Of a stretch of DNA of 64,000 nt, positions 36,838 to 45,439 are shown one piece after another; within the stretch, counting starts at the first letter, position 1, and the number at the start of each line of letters is the position of its first letter. The notes beneath the pieces are model-generated. The model saw only the letters and a list, made by a program, of their open reading frames with translations, was not told where the DNA came from and did no database searches. A program made the translations under genes and the position numbers. The stretch lies in NCBI RefSeq assembly GCF_003194605.1, contig NZ_QHKY01000004.1, positions 1-64,000 on the forward strand. Reading direction: 5' to 3'. Source of the DNA: Nocardioides gilvus. Lineage in GTDB: Bacteria; Actinomycetota; Actinomycetes; Propionibacteriales; Nocardioidaceae.

Positions 36838-38360
36838 GCACCGTCACGACGACCACCACCGGCCACTTCGCGGGAGTGGGAGTCGGGCCCGGCGACCCGG
36901 AGCTCATCACCCTCAAGGCAGCACGCCTCATCGAGCAGGCCCACGTGGTCGCCTATCACTGCGCACGAGGCAAGGAGTCCAACGCGCGCCGCATCGCCGC
37001 CGGGCTCTTCCCCGCAGGGGTCGTCGAGGAACGCCTCATCTACCCCGTGACCACGGGCAGCACCGACCACCCCGGGGGTTACACCGGCGTGCTCGCCGAG
37101 TTCTACGCGGAGTCGGCGGCGCGCCTCGCCGTCCACCTCGATGCCGGGCGCAACGTCGTGCTGCTCTCCGAGGGTGACCCGCTCTTCTACGGCTCGTACA
37201 TGTACATGCACGACCGATTGGCCGAGCGCTATCCCACCCAGATCGTCCCGGGGGTCCCGGCGTTCCTGGCGGCCACCGCGGCCACCGCCACCCCGCTGGT
37301 GCGCCAGACCGACGTGCTCACCGTCCTGCCCGGCACCCTGCCGGAGCCGGAGCTCGCGCGGCGCCTTGCCGACACCGACGGCGCCATCATCATGAAGCTG
37401 GGGCGTACGTTCCCCGCGGTGCGCCGTGCGCTCGCAGCCGCGGGGCGCCTCGACCACGCTTTGTACGTGGAGCGGGCCTCCATGCCGGAGGAGCGCTGGT
37501 TGCCGGTCGCCGACGTCGACGAGACGTCGGTGCCGTACTTCTCCCTCATCGTCGTCACCGGGGACAGCCTCAACGGTCGGCGCTCCCGCGACACCGAGGA
37601 AGCCGTCGGAGCACCTGTTGCCGCCGTGGCGTCGGCGGAGCTCCTGGTGGTGGGTCTCGGGCCGGGACCGGATGCCTGGCTCACCCCCGAGGTCAGCGCG
37701 GCGCTCGCAGACGTCGACCACGTCGTCGGGTACGCCCCGTACGTCAACCGGGTCCCGCAGCGTCGGGGGCTGACCAGGCACGCGTCGGGCAACACCGTCG
37801 AGATCGACCGCGCCGCCTTCGCGCTCGACCTGGCCGGGCGCGGCGAGAAGGTCGCCGTCGTGTCCGGAGGTGACGCGGGGGTGTTCGGGATGGCGGCCGC
37901 CGTCTTCGAGGCAGCCGAAGACCCGGCGTACGCCGATGTCGCGATCCGGGTGCTGCCCGGCGTGAGCGCGGTGCAGGCCGTGTCCGCCCGCGCGGGCGCC
38001 CCGGTGGGTGCGGACTTCGCGGTGATGAGTCTTTCGGACCGACTCAAGCCGTGGGAGGTGGTGGAGCAGCGGCTGCGGGCCGTCGCCCAGGCGGACCTCG
38101 TGCTGGCGATCTACAACCCCGCCTCCCGCAGCCGGACCGAGCAGGTCGCGACTGCCCGGCAGGTGCTTCTGGAGCACAAGTGCCCGGAGACGGTGGTGGT
38201 CGTGGGACGGGATGTTGGACGGGCCGAGGAGTCGTTGACGGTGACGACGCTGGGCGAGCTGGACCCGGCCACGATCGACATGAAGTGCCTGCTCATCGTG
38301 GGTGCCTCGTCGACCCGGGCGACACCGGCCGGTGTCTGGACCCCGCGGTACGTCCGATGA
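36834..38360 (+). CDS. cobIJ: CobI-CobJ fusion: precorrin-2 C20- and precorrin-3B C17-methyltransferase
   Basis: A bifunctional SAM methyltransferase of 508 residues, common in actinobacteria. The CobI half (1 to ~245) starts GVGVGPGDPELITLKAARLI and contains LSEGDPLFYGS near 104-114; it methylates C20 of precorrin-2. The CobJ half (~257-508) starts LLVVGLGPGPDAWLTPE and contains VVSGGDAGVFGMA near 342-354; it methylates C17 with ring contraction. Both halves keep the SAM-binding loops. ATG 36834 overlaps cobH by 4 bp and the stop overlaps cobM. Confidence 0.95.
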   Translation: MSTVTTTTTGHFAGVGVGPGDPELITLKAARLIEQAHVVAYHCARGKESNARRIAAGLFPAGVVEERLIYPVTTGSTDHPGGYTGVLAEFYAESAARLAVHLDAGRNVVLLSEGDPLFYGSYMYMHDRLAERYPTQIVPGVPAFLAATAATATPLVRQTDVLTVLPGTLPEPELARRLADTDGAIIMKLGRTFPAVRRALAAAGRLDHALYVERASMPEERWLPVADVDETSVPYFSLIVVTGDSLNGRRSRDTEEAVGAPVAAVASAELLVVGLGPGPDAWLTPEVSAALADVDHVVGYAPYVNRVPQRRGLTRHASGNTVEIDRAAFALDLAGRGEKVAVVSGGDAGVFGMAAAVFEAAEDPAYADVAIRVLPGVSAVQAVSARAGAPVGADFAVMSLSDRLKPWEVVEQRLRAVAQADLVLAIYNPASRSRTEQVATARQVLLEHKCPETVVVVGRDVGRAEESLTVTTLGELDPATIDMKCLLIVGASSTRATPAGVWTPRYVR

Positions 38361-39172
38361 CCGTGCACTTCGTGGGGGCCGGGCCGGGGGCGGCTGACCT
38401 GCTGACGGTCCGGGCGATACGGCTGTTGGCGTCTGCTGACGTGGTCCTCTACCCGGGCACCTACCTGGACCCCGACGTGCTGGCCCACTGTGGCCCGCAG
38501 GCGACGCTGGTCGACACCCAAGCTCTGGACCTCGACCAGATCACCGCGCACCTGGTCGACGGGTCCCGTGCCGGCCAGGAGGTCGTACGGCTCACCTCCG
38601 GCGACCCTTCTCTCTACTCGGCGTTGCACGAACAGACGAAGCGCCTGGATGCAGCGGGTGTCAGCTGGCAGGTGACGCCCGGGGTGCCGGCGTACGCAGC
38701 TGCAGCGGCACGCATCGGCAACGAGCTGACCGTGCCGCTGGTCGCGCAGTCGGTGGTGCTCACGCGTACGCAGGCCCGTTCGACACCGATGGGGGCGGGG
38801 GAGTCGTTGACCGACTTCGCCGCCACCGGAGCCACGCTGGTCCTACACCTGGCGATCACCCGGACTCGGGCGCTCATGGAGGAGCTGGAGCCGGTCGTCG
38901 GAGGCGACTGTCCGGTGGTGGTCGTGTACCGCGCCAGTCAGCCTGGAGAATTGGTCCTGCGAGGGACAGTCGACACGATCGCGGCCCGGGTGGAGGAGGC
39001 TGGGCTGCGTCAGGCCGCGGTGGTGTTGGTCGGGCGGGCGCTCGCTGAGTCGGGGGAGCGTGCGGGCGGTGAGTCCTACCTGTACAGCTCGGAGCGGGAT
39101 CGGCGGGTCAAGGGGTTGGGGGAGCAGGCGGCGGGTGCTGTGCAAGCGGGTCATACCCGCATGGACGAGTGA
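38357..39172 (+). CDS. cobM: Precorrin-4 C11-methyltransferase
   Basis: A 271-residue SAM methyltransferase of the cobalamin C-methyltransferase family; it methylates C11 of precorrin-4. HFVGAGPGAADLLTVRA (4-20), the LYPGTYL turn (~36) and RLTSGDPSLYSA near 78-89 identify CobM. The last ~25 residues are variable. It is the last gene of the riboswitch-controlled operon; an insertion of different composition starts right behind its stop. Confidence 0.93.
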   Translation: MTVHFVGAGPGAADLLTVRAIRLLASADVVLYPGTYLDPDVLAHCGPQATLVDTQALDLDQITAHLVDGSRAGQEVVRLTSGDPSLYSALHEQTKRLDAAGVSWQVTPGVPAYAAAAARIGNELTVPLVAQSVVLTRTQARSTPMGAGESLTDFAATGATLVLHLAITRTRALMEELEPVVGGDCPVVVVYRASQPGELVLRGTVDTIAARVEEAGLRQAAVVLVGRALAESGERAGGESYLYSSERDRRVKGLGEQAAGAVQAGHTRMDE

Positions 39173-39352
39173 CTAGTCCTTAATCCGCTGAACGAGCGCG
39201 ATGATCAAGACTGTGGAGGACGGACCCACGAGTCCCGTGAACCAGTCCAGACGGGTCATTGAGGTGTCACTTGAAAGACTGATACTGAGGCCGACGAGTT
39301 GGGTTACAAGACCGATCAGCAGAATGACGGTCAGAATCCTCCTGGTAGTCAT
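39173..39352 (-). CDS. Small membrane protein
   Basis: 59 residues with two hydrophobic segments (about 7-24 and 38-52) and basic ends (MTTRRI ... QRIKD). The ATG at 39352 has gagaggtgag about 6 nt upstream, a good ribosome site, which is why it is preferred over the longer frame to 39424. The stop codon directly abuts the cobM stop. This starts the lower-GC insert. It may be the membrane component of a small toxin or effector system, but that is guesswork; the gene itself is moderately supported. Confidence 0.5.
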   Translation of the reverse strand: MTTRRILTVILLIGLVTQLVGLSISLSSDTSMTRLDWFTGLVGPSSTVLIIALVQRIKD

Positions 39353-39771
39353 CAACTCACCTCTCTCCAGTTGTGTGTGCGCGCAGTGAGGTGGTCCCTC
39401 CCGTGGGCGCAACGACTTCGCCACCTAAGCCATGCTGACATGCCCGATCGGTGGCAGATCCGTGTGTCCGACATGCGGGGAGCGAGGCGGAGGTTCGGGA
39501 CTGCTGCACGGATAGGAGCATCACTGTCACATGATCGTGCGGAGACGGGCTTGCCCCAGCCTCCCAACGCCAACGCGCCGAGTTCCTGGGCCCGCTGCTC
39601 TAGTCCAGCGCCGGACTTAACGCCTTCGCTGTCGACAACGCTGGCAGGCGGTGAAGTGACGCATCTGGATTGGAATGCGTAGCGATTGGTCACTTCTTTC
39701 TGTACACGCCCGCTCCCGCAAGGTGGGCTAAAACTGACGCCATCTCTGCGTGGCCCTGAGGAGAGAGCAAA
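39353..39771. other. 419-bp gap in the insert, no gene recognised
   Basis: The stretch has only short or shadow reading frames. It is less GC-rich than the flanks and probably holds the promoter of the gene at 39772 (aggagag at 39759-39765 is its ribosome site). No transposase remnant or tRNA could be identified. Confidence 0.5.
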
Positions 39772-40560
39772 TTGAGCTGGGACAATCCAACGATGAATGC
39801 GAACATCCCCTCGGAGGCGCTTGGGCGACACCGCGAGCGTCTGGCAGCGTTCACCCTTCGCGCCCGCCGCGTCGAAGCACACTCGTTGCTGGCCGATGTT
39901 TCCCGCTTTAACGAGTGGGCACAGGGAACGACCCATATCGGCCCGGTGGACGGCACCATGCACATGACCCAAGACGTACCGCCCGAGGAGGCCTTCGAGT
40001 CGCTCGCATCGCGCTGCCGCCCTTTTCTGCTCACTGGTGAACCCATCCACTGGCAGGCCGTTCTGGGCTCGCTTCGTGCCTTTCTCAAAGAAGATCCACT
40101 GTTCGGGCCAGCAATAGACAGCCTCCGCGATTCCTGGGCAACAGCTGTGGCACCGGCCGCCGAGACGGGCTTCGCCCTCATACGACCCGACGAGGTGGAG
40201 AGGCAAGCAGTCTGGTTCGCCACCCTCGCCGACTCCTGGCTCTACGGCGATCTCGTCCATGCAGACCCTGTCGCACGGGAAAAGGCCGCCGGACACACAC
40301 TTAACAGTCGCTATAGCGCCGCGGTGCTCCTATACGGACAAGTGGCGCTGCACGTCGTGGCGACGTTGAATCTGATCCGCCAGGCGCGCACGCGAGGATT
40401 GATTGACCTTGCGCCCGAGGCGCTCTCGGAACCCGTCACGGCGAAGGTCCCGATGCAGTTTCCTCTGGTTGGCTTCGTCCAGGCCGACGCCGGCACACCG
40501 ATGCAGGACATGCTGGACGCCATCGACCGGGCAGCGGGCCCGCTGAGCGACGGGACATAG
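39772..40560 (+). CDS. Hypothetical protein of the insert, helical
   Basis: A 262-residue soluble protein. It looks mostly helical (LGRHRERLAAFTLRARRVEA ... FESLASRCRPFLL) with no recognisable catalytic motif. Two Cys are far apart and there is no signal. The TTG at 39772 is supported by a strong aggagag site 6 nt upstream; an ATG at 39793 is an alternative. Codon use is visibly less GC-biased than in the cob genes, a sign of transfer. It converges with the HEPN-like gene at 40762. Function unknown; it might be a helper or antitoxin of the neighbouring HEPN proteins. Confidence 0.6.
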   Translation: MSWDNPTMNANIPSEALGRHRERLAAFTLRARRVEAHSLLADVSRFNEWAQGTTHIGPVDGTMHMTQDVPPEEAFESLASRCRPFLLTGEPIHWQAVLGSLRAFLKEDPLFGPAIDSLRDSWATAVAPAAETGFALIRPDEVERQAVWFATLADSWLYGDLVHADPVAREKAAGHTLNSRYSAAVLLYGQVALHVVATLNLIRQARTRGLIDLAPEALSEPVTAKVPMQFPLVGFVQADAGTPMQDMLDAIDRAAGPLSDGT

Positions 40561-40761
40561 CACTGAATTAGGTCGGTGGACGATGCACGCTTGTTCGGTG
40601 ACGTGTCCTGATCGCGGCGACTAGACGATTCCCGTAGGACCGACGTTCGGCCAGATTCGGTCCAGGTGATCGGCGGGCGGCTCTCTATACGGCTGCCACC
40701 GGTGCTTCTGGTGTGGCTCGGCCCCGGACCGCGGCCGTACTTCCGGCACACCCCGTCCTGC

Positions 40762-41433
40762 TTAGTCCAGCGCGCCGAGCCATGCGCGCGCCTGCTGCCC
40801 GAACTTGTGGAGTCGCCAGTATGCCTTCTTCGCGAAATCGATCTCCCAAGACCAATCCGCCCCACGCTTCAACTCAGCGTGGATGTGGATCATGTTTCGA
40901 GCCGTGTAGAACTCGACCAACTCAAGGGCAAGCGCCTCATCCACGATGCCGATGGCCGCTGCAGCGCGGGCCTTGGAATCAAATCGAACCTTGGTCTCGT
41001 CGAGCTTGATCGTGCTATCGATAGCAGCAACTACGCGCCGTCCGTCCGGCGCCGAGATTGCTCCCAGTCGGTCGCGGAGATCCCCGCTGACGCTCCAAGG
41101 CTTCAGGGTTTTGATGCTGAGCAGCCCTTGGACCTCCGGCCTGTCGGCTGCGCGCGCGAAGAGGAGGTGGTGGACGCAGGCCTCATAGATGGATGCGTAC
41201 TGCTGCACTTGCAGTTGTACTTGTGCTCGACGAGCCCACTCGTCCTCGATCCGCATTCCCTCGAAGAACTTGTAGAGGTAGCGTGCCGTGAAATACTCCT
41301 CCCCGACCCGGCGCTGCAACTCGCCGTCATCTGCAAGGAAGTCGAAGAACCCGAGGTGATCCTCTAAGTCGCCGTCGAGGTCATCTCGGGCATAGGCGTC
41401 CAAGGTGTCACGGATCTCAAGTGGAAGCGGCAT
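40762..41433 (-). CDS. HEPN-like domain protein
   Basis: A 223-residue, mostly helical protein. The C-terminal half contains FYTARNMIHIHAELKRG with R179, N180, H183 and H185, a good match to the RN-x-H signature of HEPN nucleases (Rx4-6H: R179 to H185). HEPN proteins are usually RNases in toxin-antitoxin or phage-defence systems. No membrane segment. A -10 hexamer TAGTCT 6 nt before the ATG (41433) suggests leaderless initiation. It is divergent from the alarmone synthetase-HEPN gene, which argues for a functional link. The HEPN call is by motif only. Confidence 0.6.
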   Translation of the reverse strand: MPLPLEIRDTLDAYARDDLDGDLEDHLGFFDFLADDGELQRRVGEEYFTARYLYKFFEGMRIEDEWARRAQVQLQVQQYASIYEACVHHLLFARAADRPEVQGLLSIKTLKPWSVSGDLRDRLGAISAPDGRRVVAAIDSTIKLDETKVRFDSKARAAAAIGIVDEALALELVEFYTARNMIHIHAELKRGADWSWEIDFAKKAYWRLHKFGQQARAWLGALD

Positions 41434-41439
41434 TGGGCG

Positions 41440-41445
41440 AGACTA
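41440..41445 (-). promoter_or_regulatory. -10 element of the HEPN-like gene
   Basis: TAGTCT on the minus strand, 6 nt before the ATG at 41433; leaderless spacing. Confidence 0.45.
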
Positions 41446-41611
41446 GTTGAGGTTCGGCGCTGGCGACTGGGCGCGGCGGATGCTCGCCTCTGGCTGCCCC
41501 TACGCGGCGGATGGACGCATGAGTGATCCGACGACGCTGCTTCGGGACTGTCGGCAGCGCAATCCCAAGACCCAGAGCGGCTCGAATGCGCCGTGGGAGA
41601 TTCCATATACG

Positions 41612-41617
41612 TACACT
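41612..41617 (+). promoter_or_regulatory. -10 element of the RelA/SpoT-HEPN gene
   Basis: TACACT inside an unusually AT-rich stretch (ccatatacgtacact). It would start a transcript near 41624, about 30 nt before a GTG with a gaggaa ribosome site (41647-41652). Confidence 0.4.
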
Positions 41618-41655
41618 TCGAGCGGACCTGTCCGCATGATCGAGTCGAGGAAACC

Positions 41656-42960
41656 GTGGGCGTTATCGAGGACTTTGTCGCCGAGTACGAACGCCAGTAT
41701 GACTACTGGGAAGCAGCTGCTGGGGCTGCGCGCAGACTCCTTGAGGGCGAGCTCAACAGCGCAGGGCTCCGCGCATACGTGACGAGTCGCGCCAAGTCAG
41801 TCAATCGGTTGGCCGACAAGCTCAAACAGCGGAATCACGAGCGCGAACTACCGTATGCGACTCTCGAAGAGATCGAAGGCGACATCGCCGACCGAGCCGG
41901 CGTCCGCATCGCCCTCTACTTCCCCGGCCAGATGGACGAAACGGAGCAGCTCGTTCGTGACATCCTCGACGTCCGGCACGCGCGCCGCTTCCCCGCGGAG
42001 GCGCGGTCCGGACCCGCAGAGCCAGCCACCGAGAGGCCATCGGACCCGCCCCTGCGAAAGCGGTTCTCCGGGTATGGCGCCCGGCACTTCCGCGTCCAAA
42101 TGCCGGAGGCATCCCTATCGGCCGATCAGGCCCGCTACGTGAAGGCCATCATCGAAGTCCAAGTAGCGTCCGTGCTGATGCACGCCTGGTCCGAGGTCGA
42201 ACACGACCTTGTCTACAAGCCGCTTGAAGGACGCCTCTCGGACTCCGAGTACGCACTCTTGGACCAACTCAACGGGCTTGTCCTCGCTGGTGAGATCGCC
42301 CTTGAGCAATTGCAGAAGGCGCATGACGCGCGAGTCAACGCCGCGAGTACACCGTTCAGGGACCATTACGAACTCGGGGAGTTCCTCCGTTCTCGCCTCG
42401 CGGACTTGGGCCAAGTGCCTACGGATGCCACTGTCGGTCGCGTCGACATCCTGTTCCGCTACCTCACGGAAGAAGGGGTCGCGACTGCTGACGCTGTTGC
42501 GCCATACCTCGATAGCCTCGAGCAAGACTTCGAGCGGCGCCCCGTCGCGGAACAGTTGGCGGACTTCATGTTGTCCGGCAACGAGGAGCGGTACGAGGCC
42601 TATCGGAAGGCTATGTCGGCGACGCGACACCCCTCGTCTCGTGCGCGGCTTGACCAGCACGTCACTGAAGCCAATGGCGACGTCGCCGGCCTCTACTTCA
42701 AGATGTTCGTGCATGCTTGGGCCGGTCTGGAGAAGACCCTGTCGGAGCGCCTTCCCGATACTCGCCGTAGTCTGGCGCATCAAGTCCAAGCAGCGTTCGA
42801 CGCTGGCCTGATCGACTCAGAGCAGTTCATGGAGCTCAACGTCCTCCGCGGTCTGCGGAATGAGGTTGTCCACTCGCCATCTCTCGTCGTGTCGATCGAC
42901 CGGCTCCGCACGGCGACCGACACTCTGCTCGGCATCATCAACCACATCGAAAAGCAGTAG
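41656..42960 (+). CDS. RelA/SpoT-type (p)ppGpp synthetase with a C-terminal HEPN motif
   Basis: A 434-residue protein (numbering from GTG 41656; a GTG at 41593 would add 21 residues). The alarmone synthetase core spans ~40-190: TSRAKSVNRLADKL (R45, K47), DIADRAGVRIALYF (D79, metal-binding), SGYGARHF (Y140, H144), IIEVQVASVLMHAW (E167, catalytic glutamate) and EVEHDLVYK (182-188). No HD hydrolase domain precedes it, so it can only make the alarmone. The C-terminal ~220 residues are helical and end in LRNEVVH (R401-H406), a HEPN signature. Stand-alone synthetases include phage-defence toxins (toxSAS, CapRel). Both active-site acids are intact. The synthetase call is firm; the HEPN call is by motif. 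Confidence 0.85.
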   Translation: MGVIEDFVAEYERQYDYWEAAAGAARRLLEGELNSAGLRAYVTSRAKSVNRLADKLKQRNHERELPYATLEEIEGDIADRAGVRIALYFPGQMDETEQLVRDILDVRHARRFPAEARSGPAEPATERPSDPPLRKRFSGYGARHFRVQMPEASLSADQARYVKAIIEVQVASVLMHAWSEVEHDLVYKPLEGRLSDSEYALLDQLNGLVLAGEIALEQLQKAHDARVNAASTPFRDHYELGEFLRSRLADLGQVPTDATVGRVDILFRYLTEEGVATADAVAPYLDSLEQDFERRPVAEQLADFMLSGNEERYEAYRKAMSATRHPSSRARLDQHVTEANGDVAGLYFKMFVHAWAGLEKTLSERLPDTRRSLAHQVQAAFDAGLIDSEQFMELNVLRGLRNEVVHSPSLVVSIDRLRTATDTLLGIINHIEKQ

Positions 42961-43162
42961 GACGCTCCTCCGCTGGAGGAGGCCAACGCACGGGTCGGTC
43001 AGTTCACGTCGCATCCGCAGGGGATGTTTATCGTGGCCGAGTGCCTTTCCAACCTCAGGCCAATGCGGCGGCAGGTCGCGCCTCGTATGGCGCATGGCAA
43101 ACCCCTCTGAACTGCGCCAGCTGGCCGGCGGCGCATCGCGTCGGGCCCGCTGAATGTGCGGG
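42961..43162. other. 202-bp gap after the RelA/SpoT-HEPN gene
   Basis: No gene or RNA could be recognised; it separates two convergent genes. No clear hairpin terminator was seen. Confidence 0.4.
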
Positions 43163-44010
43163 CTAGGCATTCGGGTCGAGATCCACCGCGTAGCCGTGCT
43201 TTCTCAGGGCCATTCGCGCGGTGAGCATCGGCATCGCTCCTGTTGCCTCGTCGTCGTTGATGGCGTTCTTGAGGGCCTGCCCCAGAGGCGTTCCCTCGTC
43301 CATTGCGCGCCAGACCTTCCACGCGAGGTACTCCGGCGAATAGCCGACTTTCTCCGCCGGTGAGTCGTCAGCGCGCCTGTCGCGATCGAGGGCGGCGTAG
43401 ATGACGCGCCGTATCGAGGGCTTCTCCTCGGAGAGGTGGACTCGTCCGTCCGGGACGCTCATCGACTCCTTTGAGATCGCGGCCTTATGCCGACCGGCGA
43501 CCAGGGCGTACCCACGAAGGACGCGGACCGGCTGCTTGTTGCCCAGCTCGGTGCTTAGCGCCGGCTCGGCGTCGTAGATGAAGAGACACGAGTCGAACGG
43601 CTCCAGGCGGACTGGGGTCCTGGTTTGCTCGCCCTCGAAGGCGAAGTTGGTCGGTGTCACCCGGTGTCGGTTCCGCGCGCGCTTACGCGGTTTCCATCGG
43701 TACGCCGCGGTGGGCCCGAGGTCGATGCCTGCCTCGGAGACCGTCAACGCGGTCCGGCCCCAATTAGCCACGGTCACGAACAGCACCTCGAGGTAGTCGT
43801 CGTCACGGCTGTGGCGGAAGAACGGGTTGTTGGACCCGTGCGATGCGGTGCTCTGCTTCGAGAACATGTCCGCGTGGGACGGCCGAATTCCAACGTCACC
43901 GTGGCGCGGCCGCCCTCGAGGAAGTAGCGCCAAACCTGCCAGATGCCAAGCACCGACGACACTCCGAGCGAGAGCGCAGACATGGTCAGCGCCCATTCCC
44001 CCTGGGTCAT
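43163..44010 (-). pseudogene. Membrane-anchored hypothetical protein with an apparent frameshift
   Basis: Two frames together look like one gene. The first, from ATG 44010, has a membrane helix (ALTMSALSLGVSSVLGIWQV, near residues 7-26) and then GGRATVTLEFGRP. After about 43885 the sense continues in the other frame as HADMFSKQSTASHG, then LEVLFVTVANWGRTALTVSEAG and on to the stop at 43163. Restoring one base in the ccc run near 43887 would fuse them into about 283 residues. The second frame alone has no good start. A -10 hexamer TACGTT is exactly 6 nt before ATG 44010. It may be a real mutation, a sequencing error, or a -1 recoding site. Function unknown. Confidence 0.55.
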
Positions 44011-44016
44011 GACAGC

Positions 44017-44022
44017 AACGTA
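44017..44022 (-). promoter_or_regulatory. -10 element, leaderless start at 44010
   Basis: TACGTT on the minus strand followed by 6 nt and ATG 44010. It supports the upstream frame of the frameshifted gene. Confidence 0.45.
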
Positions 44023-44167
44023 GCGGGCGTGGGAGGTCGTGAACACCAAGAACTCGCCAGCACCACCGTAGACCGGGCCAGGATGGGATTGGCCTGCCCG
44101 CGATCGTGAGCACGGCGTGCCACCTGCGTCCTTCTGGGCGCTAGGACCGACTTGTGCGCACCCGCCC

Positions 44168-45394
44168 TCAACCCCTGAAACTCCACTGAGTCACGGTCCG
44201 CAGGGGCGTCCACCCGGTGAACGTCCCCACCGGCTGCGTCGTCTCCACAGCCAACCGCGTGAGCTCCCCGCCGTGGCGGTGGTAGGCGTCCCCGAGCAAC
44301 GACTCGGTCTCCAAGGTCACCCCGTGCACGACTAGGCGACCGCCCGGGCGCAGCGCGGCCAGACAGGCGTCCAGCACCCCGGGCCGCGTGGCGCCGCCGC
44401 CGATGAAGATCGCGTCCGGGACGTCGAGGCCCGTCAGCGCATCGGGGGCGCGACCCTCCACCACGCGTAGGTCGGGCACGCCGAGGCGTACGGCGTTGCG
44501 TCCGATTCGTGCCGCGCGCTCCGGGTCGGACTCCACAGCGGTCGTACGGCACGTCGGGTGAGCACGCATCCACTCGATGCCGACCGAACCGGCGCCGGCC
44601 CCGACGTCCCAGAGGTGCTGTCCGGGAGCAGGGGAGAGACGGGCCAGGGCCGAGGCACGCAGGTCGCGCTTGGTGAGTTGGCCGTCGTTCTCGAAGCTGT
44701 CGTCCGGGAGTCCGGCCACCCAGGAAGAGCGCCAAGCACCGGAGCCCGCAGGGATCTCGATGGCCAGCACGTGCAGCGCTGGTACGTCGTCGACAGGGGT
44801 CGTCGACCACTCCCGCGCACTCCTCTCGACCCGCGACTCGGCCTCGCTGCCGAGGTCGCCCAACACGGTCATCACAGCGTCTGGGTGACCGGTCTCGGTC
44901 AACAGTTCGCCGATGATCGACGGCGTCTCGGGACCCGACGTCAGGACCAGGATTCGGCGTCCCGGAGCGACTTCGCGCAGCACCCGCGCCTCGTGCCGTC
45001 CGACCAGCGTCACGACCACCGAATCCACGGCTGACCAGCGCATACGTGCTCGCGCCAGGGCCACCGACGAGACCGCCGGGACGATGCGTACGGCGTCCGC
45101 CCCGAGGGCCCGCACCAGTGTCGTGCCGATGCCCGAGACCAGGGGATCACCCGATGCCAGCACCACCACCCGACGTCCCCGCAACTCCTCCATCACCGAC
45201 GGCAGCGCGGGCGTCAGGGGGGAGGGCCAGGGGCGTCGATCCTGCCCCGCGACCGGCGCCACCAGGTCGAGGTGTCGACGTCCGCCGAGCACCACGTCGG
45301 CTCGGCGCACCAAGGCCTCGGCCGCAGCGTCGAGTGCCCCGTCGGCACTGATCCCGACCACGGTCACGAGGTGTCCACCGGGAGGGCCTGTCAT
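44168..45394 (-). CDS. cobL: Precorrin-6Y C5,15-methyltransferase (decarboxylating)
   Basis: A 408-residue bifunctional enzyme that methylates C5 and C15 of the corrin ring and decarboxylates the C12 acetate. The N-terminal methyltransferase domain (~8-200) contains LASGDPLVSGIG near 75-86. The C-terminal Rossmann domain (CbiT-like, ~215-400) has LWDVGAGAGSVGIEWM near 243-258 and DAIFIGGGATRPG near 311-323. Not in an operon: it faces the insert at its 3' end and diverges from the chlID riboswitch. ATG 45394 is used; an in-frame GTG at 45403 lies 9 nt after a TAGCCT hexamer and could be the true leaderless start. Confidence 0.93.
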   Translation of the reverse strand: MTGPPGGHLVTVVGISADGALDAAAEALVRRADVVLGGRRHLDLVAPVAGQDRRPWPSPLTPALPSVMEELRGRRVVVLASGDPLVSGIGTTLVRALGADAVRIVPAVSSVALARARMRWSAVDSVVVTLVGRHEARVLREVAPGRRILVLTSGPETPSIIGELLTETGHPDAVMTVLGDLGSEAESRVERSAREWSTTPVDDVPALHVLAIEIPAGSGAWRSSWVAGLPDDSFENDGQLTKRDLRASALARLSPAPGQHLWDVGAGAGSVGIEWMRAHPTCRTTAVESDPERAARIGRNAVRLGVPDLRVVEGRAPDALTGLDVPDAIFIGGGATRPGVLDACLAALRPGGRLVVHGVTLETESLLGDAYHRHGGELTRLAVETTQPVGTFTGWTPLRTVTQWSFRG

Positions 45395-45439
45395 GTCATC
45401 CACGAGTCGGGAGGCTATCGTCACGCCCAACACGTGAGG

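Noticed and set aside
39352-40296. Minus-strand 314-residue frame in the insert
   Set aside because: Antisense to the better supported gene at 39772, which has a strong ribosome site; looked at for transposase remnants but none was convincing.
39173-44167. Search for integrase, transposase, att sites or terminal repeats around the insert
   Set aside because: None could be seen by eye; the insert is inferred only from composition and gene content.
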